Positions 16,737 through 26,501 of a stretch of 64,000 nucleotides of DNA are shown here, in pieces. Position numbers and translations under genes: made by a program. The stretch spans positions 124,001 to 188,000 of the forward strand of contig NZ_BCRN01000001.1 of the NCBI RefSeq assembly GCF_001552615.1, in the 5' to 3' direction. Under the pieces are notes generated by a model. It searched no databases. It saw only the letters and a program-made list of their open reading frames with translations, and had not been told where the DNA came from. The stretch's first letter is position 1. Each line of letters begins with the position of its first letter. This stretch comes from Millisia brevis NBRC 105863 (GTDB taxonomy: Bacteria; Actinomycetota; Actinomycetes; Mycobacteriales; Mycobacteriaceae).

Positions 16737-17624
16737 GTGGAGTTACGCCAGCTGGTGTATTTCGATGCCATCGTTCGTTATGGAGGATTTACGCGGGCCG
16801 CGCAGAACCTGCACGTGGCACAACCCGCGATCTCCTCCCAAATACGGAAACTGGAGCACGAACTGGGGGTGCAGTTGCTCGTCCGTTCCCCCCGCGGCGT
16901 CGTGGTGACCGAGGCGGGAGCCCAACTGTTGGAGCACGCTCGCGCGGCGTTGTCCTGCGTCGCGGACCTGACCACCACCGCTGCGGAGCATCGCGGCGTC
17001 GACTACGGAAGCGTGCGGATCGGGGCGACACCGTTGACCGGTGGCGTCGAGTTGTCCCGGGCGTTGGCCGACTACCGCGGGCGCTATCCCAATGTGCGGC
17101 TGACGCTGCGGTCCGGACTCGCGGCGGAACTGATCGAGGCGCTCGTCCAGGGCGAACTCGATCTGGTGGTCGCACCCGAGCACGACTTCCCGGACGGCAC
17201 GATCACGCTCCGCCGGCTCTCCCGGGAAAAGTTGGTGATGATCGCGCCGGTCCATTGGGACGCGCGCCCCGGCGCGCTGGCGGACATCCTCGAGGAACAG
17301 TTCATCTGCCTGCCCGCCAACAGCGGTCTTCGGCGACTGCTGAACACCGCGTTCTCCGCTTTCGATCGGGAGCCCAGCATCGTCTTCGAAACCCACAGCC
17401 CGGCCAGCATCCGCGAGATGGTCGCCAACGGCGTCGGGATCGCATTGGTCGCCGAATCGATCGCCACCGCACCGGGACATCCGGTCTCGGTGTTTCACCT
17501 CGACGGGCTGCCGGCGCATCCACCGATCTGCGCCTACAGCCCGGTCACCCCGACCAACCCGGCCGCCGCGCGTTTCACCGCCGAGTTGGTGACTCAACCA
17601 CCGTTGCGGGGAGTGGTGGCATGA
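16737..17624 (+). CDS. LysR-family transcriptional regulator
   Basis: A 295 aa LysR protein: N-terminal winged helix (ELRQLVYFDAIVRYGGFTRAAQNLHVAQPAISSQIRKLEHELG) and a periplasmic-binding-like effector domain (about 90-290). GTG 16737 is preferred because the protein then begins at the canonical ELRQL and lies 7 bases after TAATAT; ATG 16728 would add three residues. It is divergent from the reductase/ABM-VOC/MFS group, its probable target. The 3' end overlaps the convergent amine oxidase by 31 bases. Confidence 0.9.
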   Translation: MELRQLVYFDAIVRYGGFTRAAQNLHVAQPAISSQIRKLEHELGVQLLVRSPRGVVVTEAGAQLLEHARAALSCVADLTTTAAEHRGVDYGSVRIGATPLTGGVELSRALADYRGRYPNVRLTLRSGLAAELIEALVQGELDLVVAPEHDFPDGTITLRRLSREKLVMIAPVHWDARPGALADILEEQFICLPANSGLRRLLNTAFSAFDREPSIVFETHSPASIREMVANGVGIALVAESIATAPGHPVSVFHLDGLPAHPPICAYSPVTPTNPAAARFTAELVTQPPLRGVVA

Positions 17625-18928
17625 TCGGCCGCGCGTAGTCCCGACATCATCGCCGCTGTCACCGTCGCCGGATCGTCGGTCCAGGTCGCCTCACCGGCGA
17701 GGTGCAGGACGCCGCCGATCGGCGTGGCGATGACGTCATGGTCGGCGGTGGTCGACCCGAGGCGCATGTAGGCATAGGAGCCGCGCGACCACGGGTCGTC
17801 CTGCCATCGGGTGATGTGCACTCCGGTGGGCGGGGGTACCGGCCCGTAGATCTCGGCGAGGGCGTCGAGCACCGATGCGGTGATCCGTTGGTCACTCCAG
17901 TCGCGGATCTCGGCCGCGCAGGGCCCGGCGGCGAAGGTCAGCAGGGTGGGCACCCCGTGCAGGCGGGTTAGGTCGTACCAGGAATGCCACCACCGGGCGG
18001 CCGGTCCCTGGCGGCGGATCGCGTAGACGCCGTCGTCCCAGAAGCGGTCCTCGAAGCGCAGGAACACCTTTTCGAAGGCGTTCATCGCCAGGCGTTCGAT
18101 CGCTGCGGCGACCGGTTCGGGAAGCGGCGGTTCGAACGTGAGGTCGCCGGCCTGCAGGACACCGATCGGCACGGTGACCACGGCGTTTGCGGCGCGGACG
18201 GTTCCATCGGACATGACGGCGGTGACCCCCGCGTCCGACCAGTCGATCCGGTGCACCGGGGTGTCGAGCCGGATGTCGAGCCCCTCGGCCAGGCCGTAGG
18301 CCAGCTGGTCGTAGCCGTCGGGGAAGACGACCTCGTCGCCGATCGTCTCGTCGTCGTCGAGGCCGTGCGCGTCGAGGTCGGCCCACCACACGCCGTACTG
18401 CTCCTCGGTGCGGTGCCGGAGGAATTCGGCCACCCGCTCGGCCCGCTCGTTCTCCCATCCCAGTGTCGTGAACGCCGCCTGCGCGGCGTCGCGATAGGAC
18501 AGCCCGGGGTCCGCCGCGGCGATGATGTCGCCCAGGACCCTGTCGCAGGCGCCGACGTCGGCGATGAACGACTCTGTGTCGACGGCGGAAAGCCGGGTTC
18601 CGTCGGGGCCGTAGTAGGCGATCGGGCGCCCCCCGGCCTGATAACTGCCCACCGTGAATTCGACGTCGGGCATGTCGAACGCGCGGGTCGTCTCGTGCAC
18701 CGGACTGTCGGTGATGCCGTGGATCCAGGAGGCGCCGAGGTCGGTGACGAGGACCCGCCCGTCGGGACCCGGTTCGCGCAAGGTGTGGACCCGGCCGCCG
18801 ATCCGATCGCGAGCTTCGAGCACCACGACGCGGCGGCCCGCAGCGGTGAGCGTGCGAGCGGCGGCGAGGCCGGAGATGCCGGCGCCGACCACGAGGGTGT
18901 CGAACGCGGGTCCATCGGGATCGGGCAT
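17594..18928 (-). CDS. Flavin monoamine oxidase family protein
   Basis: FAD-dependent amine oxidase, 444 aa. The Rossmann GxGxxG is VVGAGISGLAAAR, followed by VVVLEARDRIGGRVHT; the C-terminal FAD block is GGVLHLAGEATW. A lysine in NAFEKVFLRF matches the position that activates oxygen in polyamine/monoamine oxidases. No signal peptide or anchor. Polyamine or another primary amine is the likely substrate. ATG 18928 lies 7 bases after TAGGCT (complement 18936-18941), a leaderless-type promoter separate from the response regulator gene 22 bases upstream. Confidence 0.87.
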   Translation of the reverse strand: MPDPDGPAFDTLVVGAGISGLAAARTLTAAGRRVVVLEARDRIGGRVHTLREPGPDGRVLVTDLGASWIHGITDSPVHETTRAFDMPDVEFTVGSYQAGGRPIAYYGPDGTRLSAVDTESFIADVGACDRVLGDIIAAADPGLSYRDAAQAAFTTLGWENERAERVAEFLRHRTEEQYGVWWADLDAHGLDDDETIGDEVVFPDGYDQLAYGLAEGLDIRLDTPVHRIDWSDAGVTAVMSDGTVRAANAVVTVPIGVLQAGDLTFEPPLPEPVAAAIERLAMNAFEKVFLRFEDRFWDDGVYAIRRQGPAARWWHSWYDLTRLHGVPTLLTFAAGPCAAEIRDWSDQRITASVLDALAEIYGPVPPPTGVHITRWQDDPWSRGSYAYMRLGSTTADHDVIATPIGGVLHLAGEATWTDDPATVTAAMMSGLRAADHATTPRNGG

Positions 18929-18950
18929 GTGCGTCAGCCTATGGCCCGGC

Positions 18951-19667
18951 TCAGCCGTCGGGCAGCCGCATGACATAACCGATGCGCGGGACGGTGTGAA
19001 TCAGGGCAGGCCCGTTCGCGTCGACCTTGCGCCGCAGGTAGGAGATATAAGTCTGGAGAACTCCGTCGTTGCCGTTGAAGTCGTATTCCCAGACATAGTC
19101 GAGAATCTGCCGTTTGGTCAGCACCCGGCCGGCGTTGACCAGCAGGTAACGTAGCAGAGCGAACTCGGTGGGCGTCAGGTCGAGTCGCACACCCGCGCGG
19201 GTGATCCGGTGTGCGTCGTCATCGATCACCAAGTCGGCAAAAACCAGCGCAGTGCCGGCTCGATCCGTTCCGGCACGCCGCAGGACACTGCGGACCCGGG
19301 CGATCAATTCCTCGAGACTGAACGGCTTGGTGACGTAGTCGTCACCGCCGACGGTCAATCCGGCCACCTTGTCCTCGGTGGCGTCGCGAGCAGTCAGGAA
19401 GACGACGGGGGCGGACCTACCGGCCGCTCGGAGTTCGCGGCACAGGTCGATCCCGGAGCCGTCCGGCAGGCCGATATCGAGGACGATCAGGTCCGGTTCG
19501 AAGTCGGCGACAGCGACCTTGGCGGCAGCGGCGGTACCTACGGACTCGGTCTCGAATCCCTCGTAACGCAAAGCCGTTGAGACGAGATCGGCCAGGTACA
19601 CCTCGTCGTCGACCACCAGCACTCGGGCACGGCGCGTCGTACGCTCCTCCCCCATCAGCCGAGTCAC
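18951..19667 (-). CDS. OmpR-family response regulator, TrcR-like
   Basis: A 238 aa regulator: receiver domain with VVDDE, phospho-acceptor Asp64 in LIVLDIG, switch Thr in FLTARD and Lys in VTKPFSLEEL; then a Trans_reg_C winged helix (LDLTPTEFALLRYLLVNAGRVLTKRQILDYVW..YISYLRRKVD). GTG 19667 is chosen from the promoter geometry; ATG 19655 is possible. No kinase gene is adjacent. The kinase at 1-1093, on the same strand, shares its promoter words. It is divergent from an MmpL-type transporter, a likely target. Confidence 0.9.
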   Translation of the reverse strand: MTRLMGEERTTRRARVLVVDDEVYLADLVSTALRYEGFETESVGTAAAAKVAVADFEPDLIVLDIGLPDGSGIDLCRELRAAGRSAPVVFLTARDATEDKVAGLTVGGDDYVTKPFSLEELIARVRSVLRRAGTDRAGTALVFADLVIDDDAHRITRAGVRLDLTPTEFALLRYLLVNAGRVLTKRQILDYVWEYDFNGNDGVLQTYISYLRRKVDANGPALIHTVPRIGYVMRLPDG

Positions 19668-19668
19668 A

Positions 19669-19730
19669 CCTCCAGTTCTATCGGGCGACGTTCCGCTTGT
19701 CCGCCCTACGCCTCTTAGAGAACTCTGTGA
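19669..19730 (-). promoter_or_regulatory. Two-part promoter element shared with the kinase at 1.1 kb
   Basis: On the minus strand TCACAGAGTTCTC (19730-19718) lies 34 bases upstream of CGATAGAACTGGAGG (19683-19669), which abuts the gene start after one base. TAGAAC is 7 bases before GTG 19667. The gap is shared with the divergent MmpL gene starting at 19789. Confidence 0.6.
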
Positions 19731-19788
19731 CAGAGGAATCCAAGAAGCACCACACATCCGCCCAAGAACGGATTGTTGTGCTTGCCCT

Positions 19789-21957
19789 ATGAAAACTCTC
19801 TCGGGTGTTGTCCTGAATCATGCGCGAACGGTCGTCATCGTCGCGCTCGCCCTGATGATGGCCGGAGCGGGATGCGTCCTGCTGCTGGTACCGCAGATCT
19901 CCGAGCGGAACGAATATCCGGGCCTACCCGCATACGAGGCGAACGCGGCGATCGATCGCCACCTGGGTACCGGCGGCTACGAGCGCCCGATCATCCCCGT
20001 CATCGTCCTGCCCGAGGGAACCGATGCGCGCGCTCCCGACGTCGTGGCAGATCTGTCGGCGGGATTCGCCGCCATCGAATCCCGCACCGGTGCCCGGGTG
20101 GCAAGTTACGGAAACACCTCGGACGCCGTGTTCATCGGGAACGACCACCGCACGACGTTCGCGTTGGTGTACGGCCCGCATGTATCGCAAGGGGGCATCC
20201 CCGGAAGCGCGCTGGGGGAGGGAATCGTCCTGGACCAACAGATCATGGATGCTCTCGAGGGTCGACTCCCCGCAGGCTCCACGCTGACGGTTACCGGCCT
20301 CGACACCCTCGCGACCGGGTCGGACACCGGAGGCCTGAACGTCGCCATGAAACTGGCCATGACGATCGTGGCCGCATTGATCGTGCTCGCGTGGGTCTTC
20401 CGCTCCGCTCTCGCGGCTGTGCCGCTACTGATCGCCCTGGTGGCGCTACCGGTCTCCTGTATCGGACTGTTCCTGGTGTCACCATTTGTGCCCATCCACG
20501 AAACAACTCTGCAGATGGTCCCCTTGTTCGGTATCGGTATTGCCGTCGACTACGCACTGATCCTGGTCATCAGGTGGCGCGAGGAACGCGCACACGGCTA
20601 TCGGGGCGACGAAGCGGTACACCGGGCCATGGACACCTCCGGTCACGCCATTCTGTTCAGCAGCGGCGCTGTGGCTCTGGGGCTGTCGACCATGCTGATC
20701 CTGCCGATTCCCCTACTGCGCAGTCTCGCCATCGGCGGCGTCGCGGTCGCGGCGGCGAGCGCGCTGGCGGCCATCGTGCTGCTTCCCGTGTTGCTCTCCG
20801 CCGCCGGGCGTCGTCTCGATCGCAATCCCGAGAAGTCGGAACGCCACGACCGGCGAGAGGAGAAGGCCGGTCGCGCCTGGACGGCTTGGGCGCAGCTGAT
20901 CGTTCGGTATCGCTGGATCGCAGCCGTCTCCTGTACCGCCGCCCTGTTGGCACTGGCCGTGGCGGGATCGACCATCAACCTCCACCTGCCGGCCGCCGAG
21001 AACCTCAGCCAGTCGGGACCGGGGCGAGAAGGCCTGACGCAGTTGGAGGACACCGGTGTGCCGGCCGGAGTCCTCACCTCGTTCGACGTGTTCGTGGACG
21101 ACGCCACCGATGCACCGACGGTAGTAGGGACCCTCGAAGGTGTTGCGGGCGTTCGTACCGTCCTGTGGTCCCGGGAGTCGTCGTGGCTCGGCGATGGCTC
21201 GGCGGTGGTCACGGTGGTTCCCTACGAGGAGGGCGGAACTCCGGCCGGGCGGGCGACCATCGATCGGGTCATCGCAGCAGCACCGGACGGGTCGATGGTC
21301 GGCGGCAATGTCGCCCAGCAGATGGACTACATCGACGCCGCCTACGGCACGTTCCCCCTGGTGCTGACCCTGCTGGGATTCGTGACCTTCATGATGCTGG
21401 CGGTGGCGTTCCGTTCGTTGGTATTGCCCATCAAGGCGATTCTGCTGAACCTGTTGTCCCTCGGTGCCGTTCTGGGAGCGATGGTCATCCTGTGGCAGTG
21501 GGGCTGGGGTACGGAGGCCATCTTCGGGCTTCAACCGGACGGCACGGTGGGAACCTTTGTCCCCCTGACCATCTTCGCGTTCCTCTTCGGTCTGACGATG
21601 GACTACGAGGTCTTCATCCTCTCGCGCATGCGTGAGGAGTACGACGCCACCGGTTCCACGCGGGAAGCGGTGATCCGCGGCGTCGGACGCACAGGACGCC
21701 TGGTGAGCGCAGCCGCCCTCATCCTGTTCTTCTCCTTCGCTTCGATGACCACCGGCGGGGAACTGGACGTGGCGGTATTCGCCTCGGGAATGGCGTTGGG
21801 GCTGTTGATCGATGCCACCATCATCCGCTCGATTCTCGTCCCGGCCACGGTCGCGATGATGGGACGGTGGAATTGGCGACTTCCGACATGGGGCATCACG
21901 CGGGCACTCCCGGCGGCCGAGGCGCCACGCTCCGGTAGGCATGTCCGGTCGGGGTGA
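19789..21957 (+). CDS. MMPL/RND-family transporter
   Basis: Proton-driven exporter of lipids, siderophores or drugs, 722 aa. It has two repeats, each with one TM helix, an extracytoplasmic domain, then five to six helices; the proton-relay Asp-Tyr pairs are in GIGIAVDYALIL and FGLTMDYEVFIL. No C-terminal cytoplasmic extension or docking D2 insert as in MmpL3. It resembles short YdfJ-type members. It is divergent from an OmpR-type regulator 121 bases away. Substrate unknown. The 3' end overlaps the convergent HNH gene by 62 bases. Confidence 0.9.
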   Translation: MKTLSGVVLNHARTVVIVALALMMAGAGCVLLLVPQISERNEYPGLPAYEANAAIDRHLGTGGYERPIIPVIVLPEGTDARAPDVVADLSAGFAAIESRTGARVASYGNTSDAVFIGNDHRTTFALVYGPHVSQGGIPGSALGEGIVLDQQIMDALEGRLPAGSTLTVTGLDTLATGSDTGGLNVAMKLAMTIVAALIVLAWVFRSALAAVPLLIALVALPVSCIGLFLVSPFVPIHETTLQMVPLFGIGIAVDYALILVIRWREERAHGYRGDEAVHRAMDTSGHAILFSSGAVALGLSTMLILPIPLLRSLAIGGVAVAAASALAAIVLLPVLLSAAGRRLDRNPEKSERHDRREEKAGRAWTAWAQLIVRYRWIAAVSCTAALLALAVAGSTINLHLPAAENLSQSGPGREGLTQLEDTGVPAGVLTSFDVFVDDATDAPTVVGTLEGVAGVRTVLWSRESSWLGDGSAVVTVVPYEEGGTPAGRATIDRVIAAAPDGSMVGGNVAQQMDYIDAAYGTFPLVLTLLGFVTFMMLAVAFRSLVLPIKAILLNLLSLGAVLGAMVILWQWGWGTEAIFGLQPDGTVGTFVPLTIFAFLFGLTMDYEVFILSRMREEYDATGSTREAVIRGVGRTGRLVSAAALILFFSFASMTTGGELDVAVFASGMALGLLIDATIIRSILVPATVAMMGRWNWRLPTWGITRALPAAEAPRSGRHVRSG

Positions 21958-23185
21958 TGGTCTCGACCGCGTGTCGTCCGGAGGGATGGGCAACGGTTCG
22001 GGTCACCCATCCGGACGGCTGTTTGGCGTGGTTGCACCCCGCGCACAATCCCTGCCCGTTGGCGAACGTGGTCGGCCCACCCGCGGCGACGGGAGTGATG
22101 TGGTCGATATGCCGAATCGGCGCATCACAGTAGGGCATGCGGCAGGTGCGATCCCGGGTGCGGATCATCCGCCCCAATCCGGCCGGGAAACACCTGGAGC
22201 GCGATTCCATGGCCACGATCCCGACCGGATTGGTGTACACCCGGCGCAGAGTTGCGAGGCCTTCGGCGTCGGCGGCCACGACCAGATCGCGGGCGAGGTC
22301 GGCGGGGATCGGCCCAAACCCTTCGCAGTGGGCCGGTTCGTTCCCACGCCCGAACAGCGTGGTGTCCGAGATCGTGAGGTTCACCTCGACCGGCACCACC
22401 GGCATTCCGGTCGCAGGCGTGGTCGTGTGCAGGACCCGGTCGACGAGGGTGTCGACCATGATCGCTCCACCGGAGCGCTCGTCACCGGTGTGTGGGGCCG
22501 CGTCGGCTGCGCGCCGCAGGGCGGCGTACACGGCGACTCCCTCCACGAGGGGGACGGTCGCCGAGAGTCGGGCCATCCCACCGGGAAGTGGCCGCAGGGA
22601 GACCCGCCGATCCTTCACGGCCTGTTCGGCGGCCCTGACGAATACCTCCCGGTCGGCCTGGTAGGCCCACTCCCGGATCTCCTTCTCCAACTGTCGGACC
22701 GACAGCGACTCGAGCCGGTCGAGGTCGGCCCCGATTCTCGCGTCGATCGCGCCTCGATCCTCCCGCGAGATGCACGCGGTCTCACGGGCAATGATCGTCG
22801 CGCGCCATTCGTCGATCCGCCCCGCCCGCAACGCGGAGAACGTGTGTGGCATCTCCGTGGTCAGCACCATCGCCAACCCGACTCGGCGACCACCGGCGTG
22901 CGGGGATTCCCGCCGCGCCATCCCGACCTGAGCGTTGATGCTGCGATTGATCCGTTCGACCTTTTCGGCGCGGTGAGTGACGCCGCGTTGGGAGCGGACG
23001 AACTCCGCGGTGACCGCTGCCGCGTATCCGGCGGCGGCGGCCGTCAACCGGGAGATCGCTGCCAACGCGTCGATACGGGTGTGATCGTCACCCGGCCCGG
23101 CCGATCGCGTGAGCGCGGCAATCCAGGTGTCGAGCACCTCGGGGGTCACCGCACCCGGTAACACAGGCATCTCCGATGGGAACAT
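21896..23185 (-). CDS. 13E12/DUF222-family HNH endonuclease
   Basis: A 429 aa protein with an N-terminal DUF222 helical region and a C-terminal HNH nuclease: RDRTCRMPYCDAPIRHIDHITP..NGQGLCAGCNHAKQ, including zinc-binding Cys pairs and the His-Asn-His set. Mycobacterial 13E12-repeat genes belong to this family and many are SOS-induced. Here an SOS-like box overlaps ATG 23185, and TAGTGT (complement 23193-23198) lies 7 bases upstream of it. Open reading upstream of 23185 runs antisense through the next gene's repeat and is not coding. Confidence 0.88.
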   Translation of the reverse strand: MFPSEMPVLPGAVTPEVLDTWIAALTRSAGPGDDHTRIDALAAISRLTAAAAGYAAAVTAEFVRSQRGVTHRAEKVERINRSINAQVGMARRESPHAGGRRVGLAMVLTTEMPHTFSALRAGRIDEWRATIIARETACISREDRGAIDARIGADLDRLESLSVRQLEKEIREWAYQADREVFVRAAEQAVKDRRVSLRPLPGGMARLSATVPLVEGVAVYAALRRAADAAPHTGDERSGGAIMVDTLVDRVLHTTTPATGMPVVPVEVNLTISDTTLFGRGNEPAHCEGFGPIPADLARDLVVAADAEGLATLRRVYTNPVGIVAMESRSRCFPAGLGRMIRTRDRTCRMPYCDAPIRHIDHITPVAAGGPTTFANGQGLCAGCNHAKQPSGWVTRTVAHPSGRHAVETITPTGHAYRSVAPRPPGVPA

Positions 23186-23193
23186 GTGTTCGA
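23178..23193 (-). promoter_or_regulatory. lexA box: LexA (SOS) box overlapping the HNH gene start
   Basis: On the minus strand TCGAAC-ACAT-GTTCCC matches the actinobacterial SOS consensus TCGAAC-N4-GTTCGA at 10 of 12 fixed positions. It covers the start codon and lies just downstream of the -10 box, so LexA binding would block initiation. Confidence 0.65.
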
Positions 23194-23237
23194 CACTATC
23201 CGATCCGACCGACAACAAGCCAGAGCCGTCTCTCATC

Positions 23238-23264
23238 TGTGGATAACTCCGCACCTGTGGAAAA
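23238..23264 (+). other. DnaA-box-like pair
   Basis: TGTGGATAA (23238-23246) is the exact reverse complement of the DnaA box TTATCCACA, followed 9 bases later by TGTGGAAAA (23256-23264). The same pair of words recurs at the start of the PH-domain gene near 40.7 kb. The surrounding 23186-23464 gap also holds TCGAACATTCGA (23329-23340) and no convincing gene. Confidence 0.4.
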
Positions 23265-23464
23265 TGCAGGAGCGCAATCGAATCGCGGATCGCCGGCTGT
23301 CGGTGCGGGCGAGTACGTTGCGGATCAATCGAACATTCGAGCGACACGGAAGGGAGTCGAGCCGATATGACGCAGCGGATCGAACGAGCCGAGAACCGAG
23401 GCCCACCGACGGTGGACCCGACTCGCACCGCAGAGCGCCGGAACCGACCACGCACACTGTGTGC

Positions 23465-24433
<969 letters not shown>

Positions 24434-24559
24434 ACGATGCGGACCACGGTGGTCGGGCGGGTCGCCTCAGGGTGAAGACCGGGGTATTCCCCGATGGAGC
24501 CCAGTCCGATTCGCCCGTAGCGTCGACCCCGGTATCGGCCACTCGGCAGGGGGAAGCTC

Positions 24560-25618
24560 GTGACCAGCCCACGCGTAGAAACCGTTTCGCCCGAACATCC
24601 TTCCGAGCGAACGAGTCGGTTCGCCGGTTGGGACCGCCCGATGCTGTGGATGGCGGCCGCCATGGCCACCTACAGCGTGATCGCGGTGATCGGCCTGGCG
24701 ATCGACGACCGCATGATCACCGGCGCGCCGGCTTGGGCCAAGCCGCTCAAGTTCGGCATCTCGATCGCCCTCTACGGGGTGGTGTGGGCGTGGCTGCTGT
24801 CGTACCTGACCGGGCGGCCCCGCCGTATCGCGTCGATCGCCTCGATCGGGATCGTCGCCGCCTTCGCGGTCGAGATGGTCGCGATCACCGTCCAGGTGCT
24901 GCGCGGAACGTCGAGCCATTTCAATCAGCAGTCCACCTTCGACAGCACCGTCTACTCCGCGATGGCGGGTTCGGTTGTCGCGCTCTACCTGCTGACCCTG
25001 GGCCTGAGCATCCTGCTGTTCCGCGTCACCATTCCGGATCGGGCCCTCCGGCATGCCATCCGCTGGGGCGTGGTGATCGGACTGGTCGGCATGGGCCTCG
25101 CCTTCCTGATGACCTCACCGACCGCGCAACAGCTGGCGACCGAGGACGCCGGCGGCACGGTCGATGCGATGGGCGCCCATACCGTCGGTGCGGTCGACGG
25201 CGGCCCCGGCCTGCCGCTGCTGGGATGGAGTACCGAGTACGGCGATCTGCGCATCGGCCACTTCGTGGGAATGCACGCCCTGCAGATCATTCCGCTGGTC
25301 GCGCTCCTGCTGGCCGGCCTGGCGCCGCGGCGACCGTGGCTGACCGAACACGTACGGACCACCCTGATCACCGTGCTCGCGGCGGCCTGGCTGGCCGCCA
25401 CCGGCCTGGTCACCTGGCAGGCGCTGCGCGGCCAGTCGATCGTCGCGCCCGACATGGTGACTCTGCAGGCGTGGGGACTGCTGGCCATCGGCATGGTCGC
25501 CGGGGTCGGCCTCGGCATCCGCCTCGGTGGACCCGCATCCAGCGACGGCACGGCCATCGCAACAGTCCGGCGATCGGTGGCGGCTCACCCACCCACAGCG
25601 AAAAACTATCCCGAATAG
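24560..25618 (+). CDS. Conserved multi-pass membrane protein, function unknown
   Basis: A 352 aa integral membrane protein with about eight to nine hydrophobic helices (for example MLWMAAAMATYSVIAVIGLAI, FGISIALYGVVWAWLLSYL, VVALYLLTLGLSILLF, WGLLAIGMVAGVGLG). Conserved-looking features are PAWAKPLKF in the first loop and GHFVGMHALQIIPL with two His in the membrane centre, which could bind heme or metal (speculative). GTG 24560 follows a GGGGGAAG ribosome site. It stands alone between the coiled-coil gene and the M23 peptidase gene. Confidence 0.75.
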   Translation: MTSPRVETVSPEHPSERTSRFAGWDRPMLWMAAAMATYSVIAVIGLAIDDRMITGAPAWAKPLKFGISIALYGVVWAWLLSYLTGRPRRIASIASIGIVAAFAVEMVAITVQVLRGTSSHFNQQSTFDSTVYSAMAGSVVALYLLTLGLSILLFRVTIPDRALRHAIRWGVVIGLVGMGLAFLMTSPTAQQLATEDAGGTVDAMGAHTVGAVDGGPGLPLLGWSTEYGDLRIGHFVGMHALQIIPLVALLLAGLAPRRPWLTEHVRTTLITVLAAAWLAATGLVTWQALRGQSIVAPDMVTLQAWGLLAIGMVAGVGLGIRLGGPASSDGTAIATVRRSVAAHPPTAKNYPE

Positions 25619-25642
25619 TAGTAATGTGGCCGGGACCGTTAT

Positions 25643-25665
25643 CGCCGCGTGATTTCGACGCGGCG
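25643..25665 (+). other. Perfect 8-bp hairpin before the M23 peptidase gene
   Basis: CGCCGCGT-GATTTCG-ACGCGGCG is a perfect inverted repeat with a 7-base loop, 25 bases after the membrane-protein stop and 24 before GTG 25690. It could be a terminator without a U-tract or a 5' leader structure. Confidence 0.5.
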
Positions 25666-25689
25666 ACCAGCCGACCACGAGGACCTACT

Positions 25690-26427
25690 GTGGCTCACCA
25701 TCGCAAACCGTCGGTGCGGCGGGAACGAACGTTGAGCGTCTCGCTGGCGCTCGGCGCCGTCTTCGCGGCCGCCACCACGACCGCCGGCGCGTTGCCGGGC
25801 GAGAGCCGGGACGTCGAGGAGGTCGCCGATCCGGCCGGCACGCCGCCGACCGATCCCATCCCGGCCGCCGACGCCGTCGACGCCGCCGGACTGCTGCCGC
25901 CCGCACCCGCGCAGATCCTTCCGGTCGTCGCGACGGGCCCCGGCGCCGAACTGCTCGACAGCCTCCGCCGCGCCACCGTGCGGGACGCCGAACGCGCGGC
26001 GGCCGAGGCCGAGGCGATGCGACCGCGCACCTTCTTCCCCGTGTCCGGCACGGTGACCTCCGGCTTCGGGCCGCGCTGGGGCACCACCCACTACGGTCTC
26101 GACATCGCGAACACCATCGGGACCCCGATCGTGTCGGTCACCGACGGCACCGTGATCGATGCGGGGCCGGCGTCCGGCTTCGGGATGTGGGTGCGCATCC
26201 TGCAGGACGACGGGACCATCGGGGTGTTCGGACATATCGATCAGGCCCTGGTCAGCGTGGGTCAGCGGGTCAGCGCCGGCGAGACGATCGCCACGGTCGG
26301 CAACCGCGGCCAGTCGACCGGACCGCATCTGCACTACGAGGTGTGGCAGGCCGACGGCAGTAAGACCGCGCCGATGGCGTGGTTGAATGCACGAGGAATC
26401 GGCCTGCCCTCCGACGCCGCCGTCTGA
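25690..26427 (+). CDS. M23-family peptidase (LytM domain), secreted
   Basis: Cell-wall peptidoglycan endopeptidase, 245 aa. An N-terminal signal region (RRERTLSVSLALGAVFAAATTTAGA) leads to a Pro/Ala-rich linker, a short helix, and a LytM domain from about 120: SGTVTSGFGPRWGTTHYGLDIAN supplies the first His and Asp, and GPHLHYEVW the HxH zinc ligands, so the active site is intact. GTG 25690 has GAGGA upstream. RpfA/NlpC-type c-di-AMP leaders were looked for and not seen; the leader is only 71 bases. Confidence 0.9.
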   Translation: MAHHRKPSVRRERTLSVSLALGAVFAAATTTAGALPGESRDVEEVADPAGTPPTDPIPAADAVDAAGLLPPAPAQILPVVATGPGAELLDSLRRATVRDAERAAAEAEAMRPRTFFPVSGTVTSGFGPRWGTTHYGLDIANTIGTPIVSVTDGTVIDAGPASGFGMWVRILQDDGTIGVFGHIDQALVSVGQRVSAGETIATVGNRGQSTGPHLHYEVWQADGSKTAPMAWLNARGIGLPSDAAV

Positions 26428-26501
26428 CGAGGACGGGCGACGCGGCGCACTTTCGAGGCGCCACATCGACACGAGCCGGTCGCAACCATCGGGGTGAGCC
26501 A

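Noticed and set aside
25619-25689. c-di-AMP (ydaO) riboswitch before the M23 peptidase gene
   Set aside because: The gap is 71 bases, too short, and holds only a simple 8-bp hairpin.
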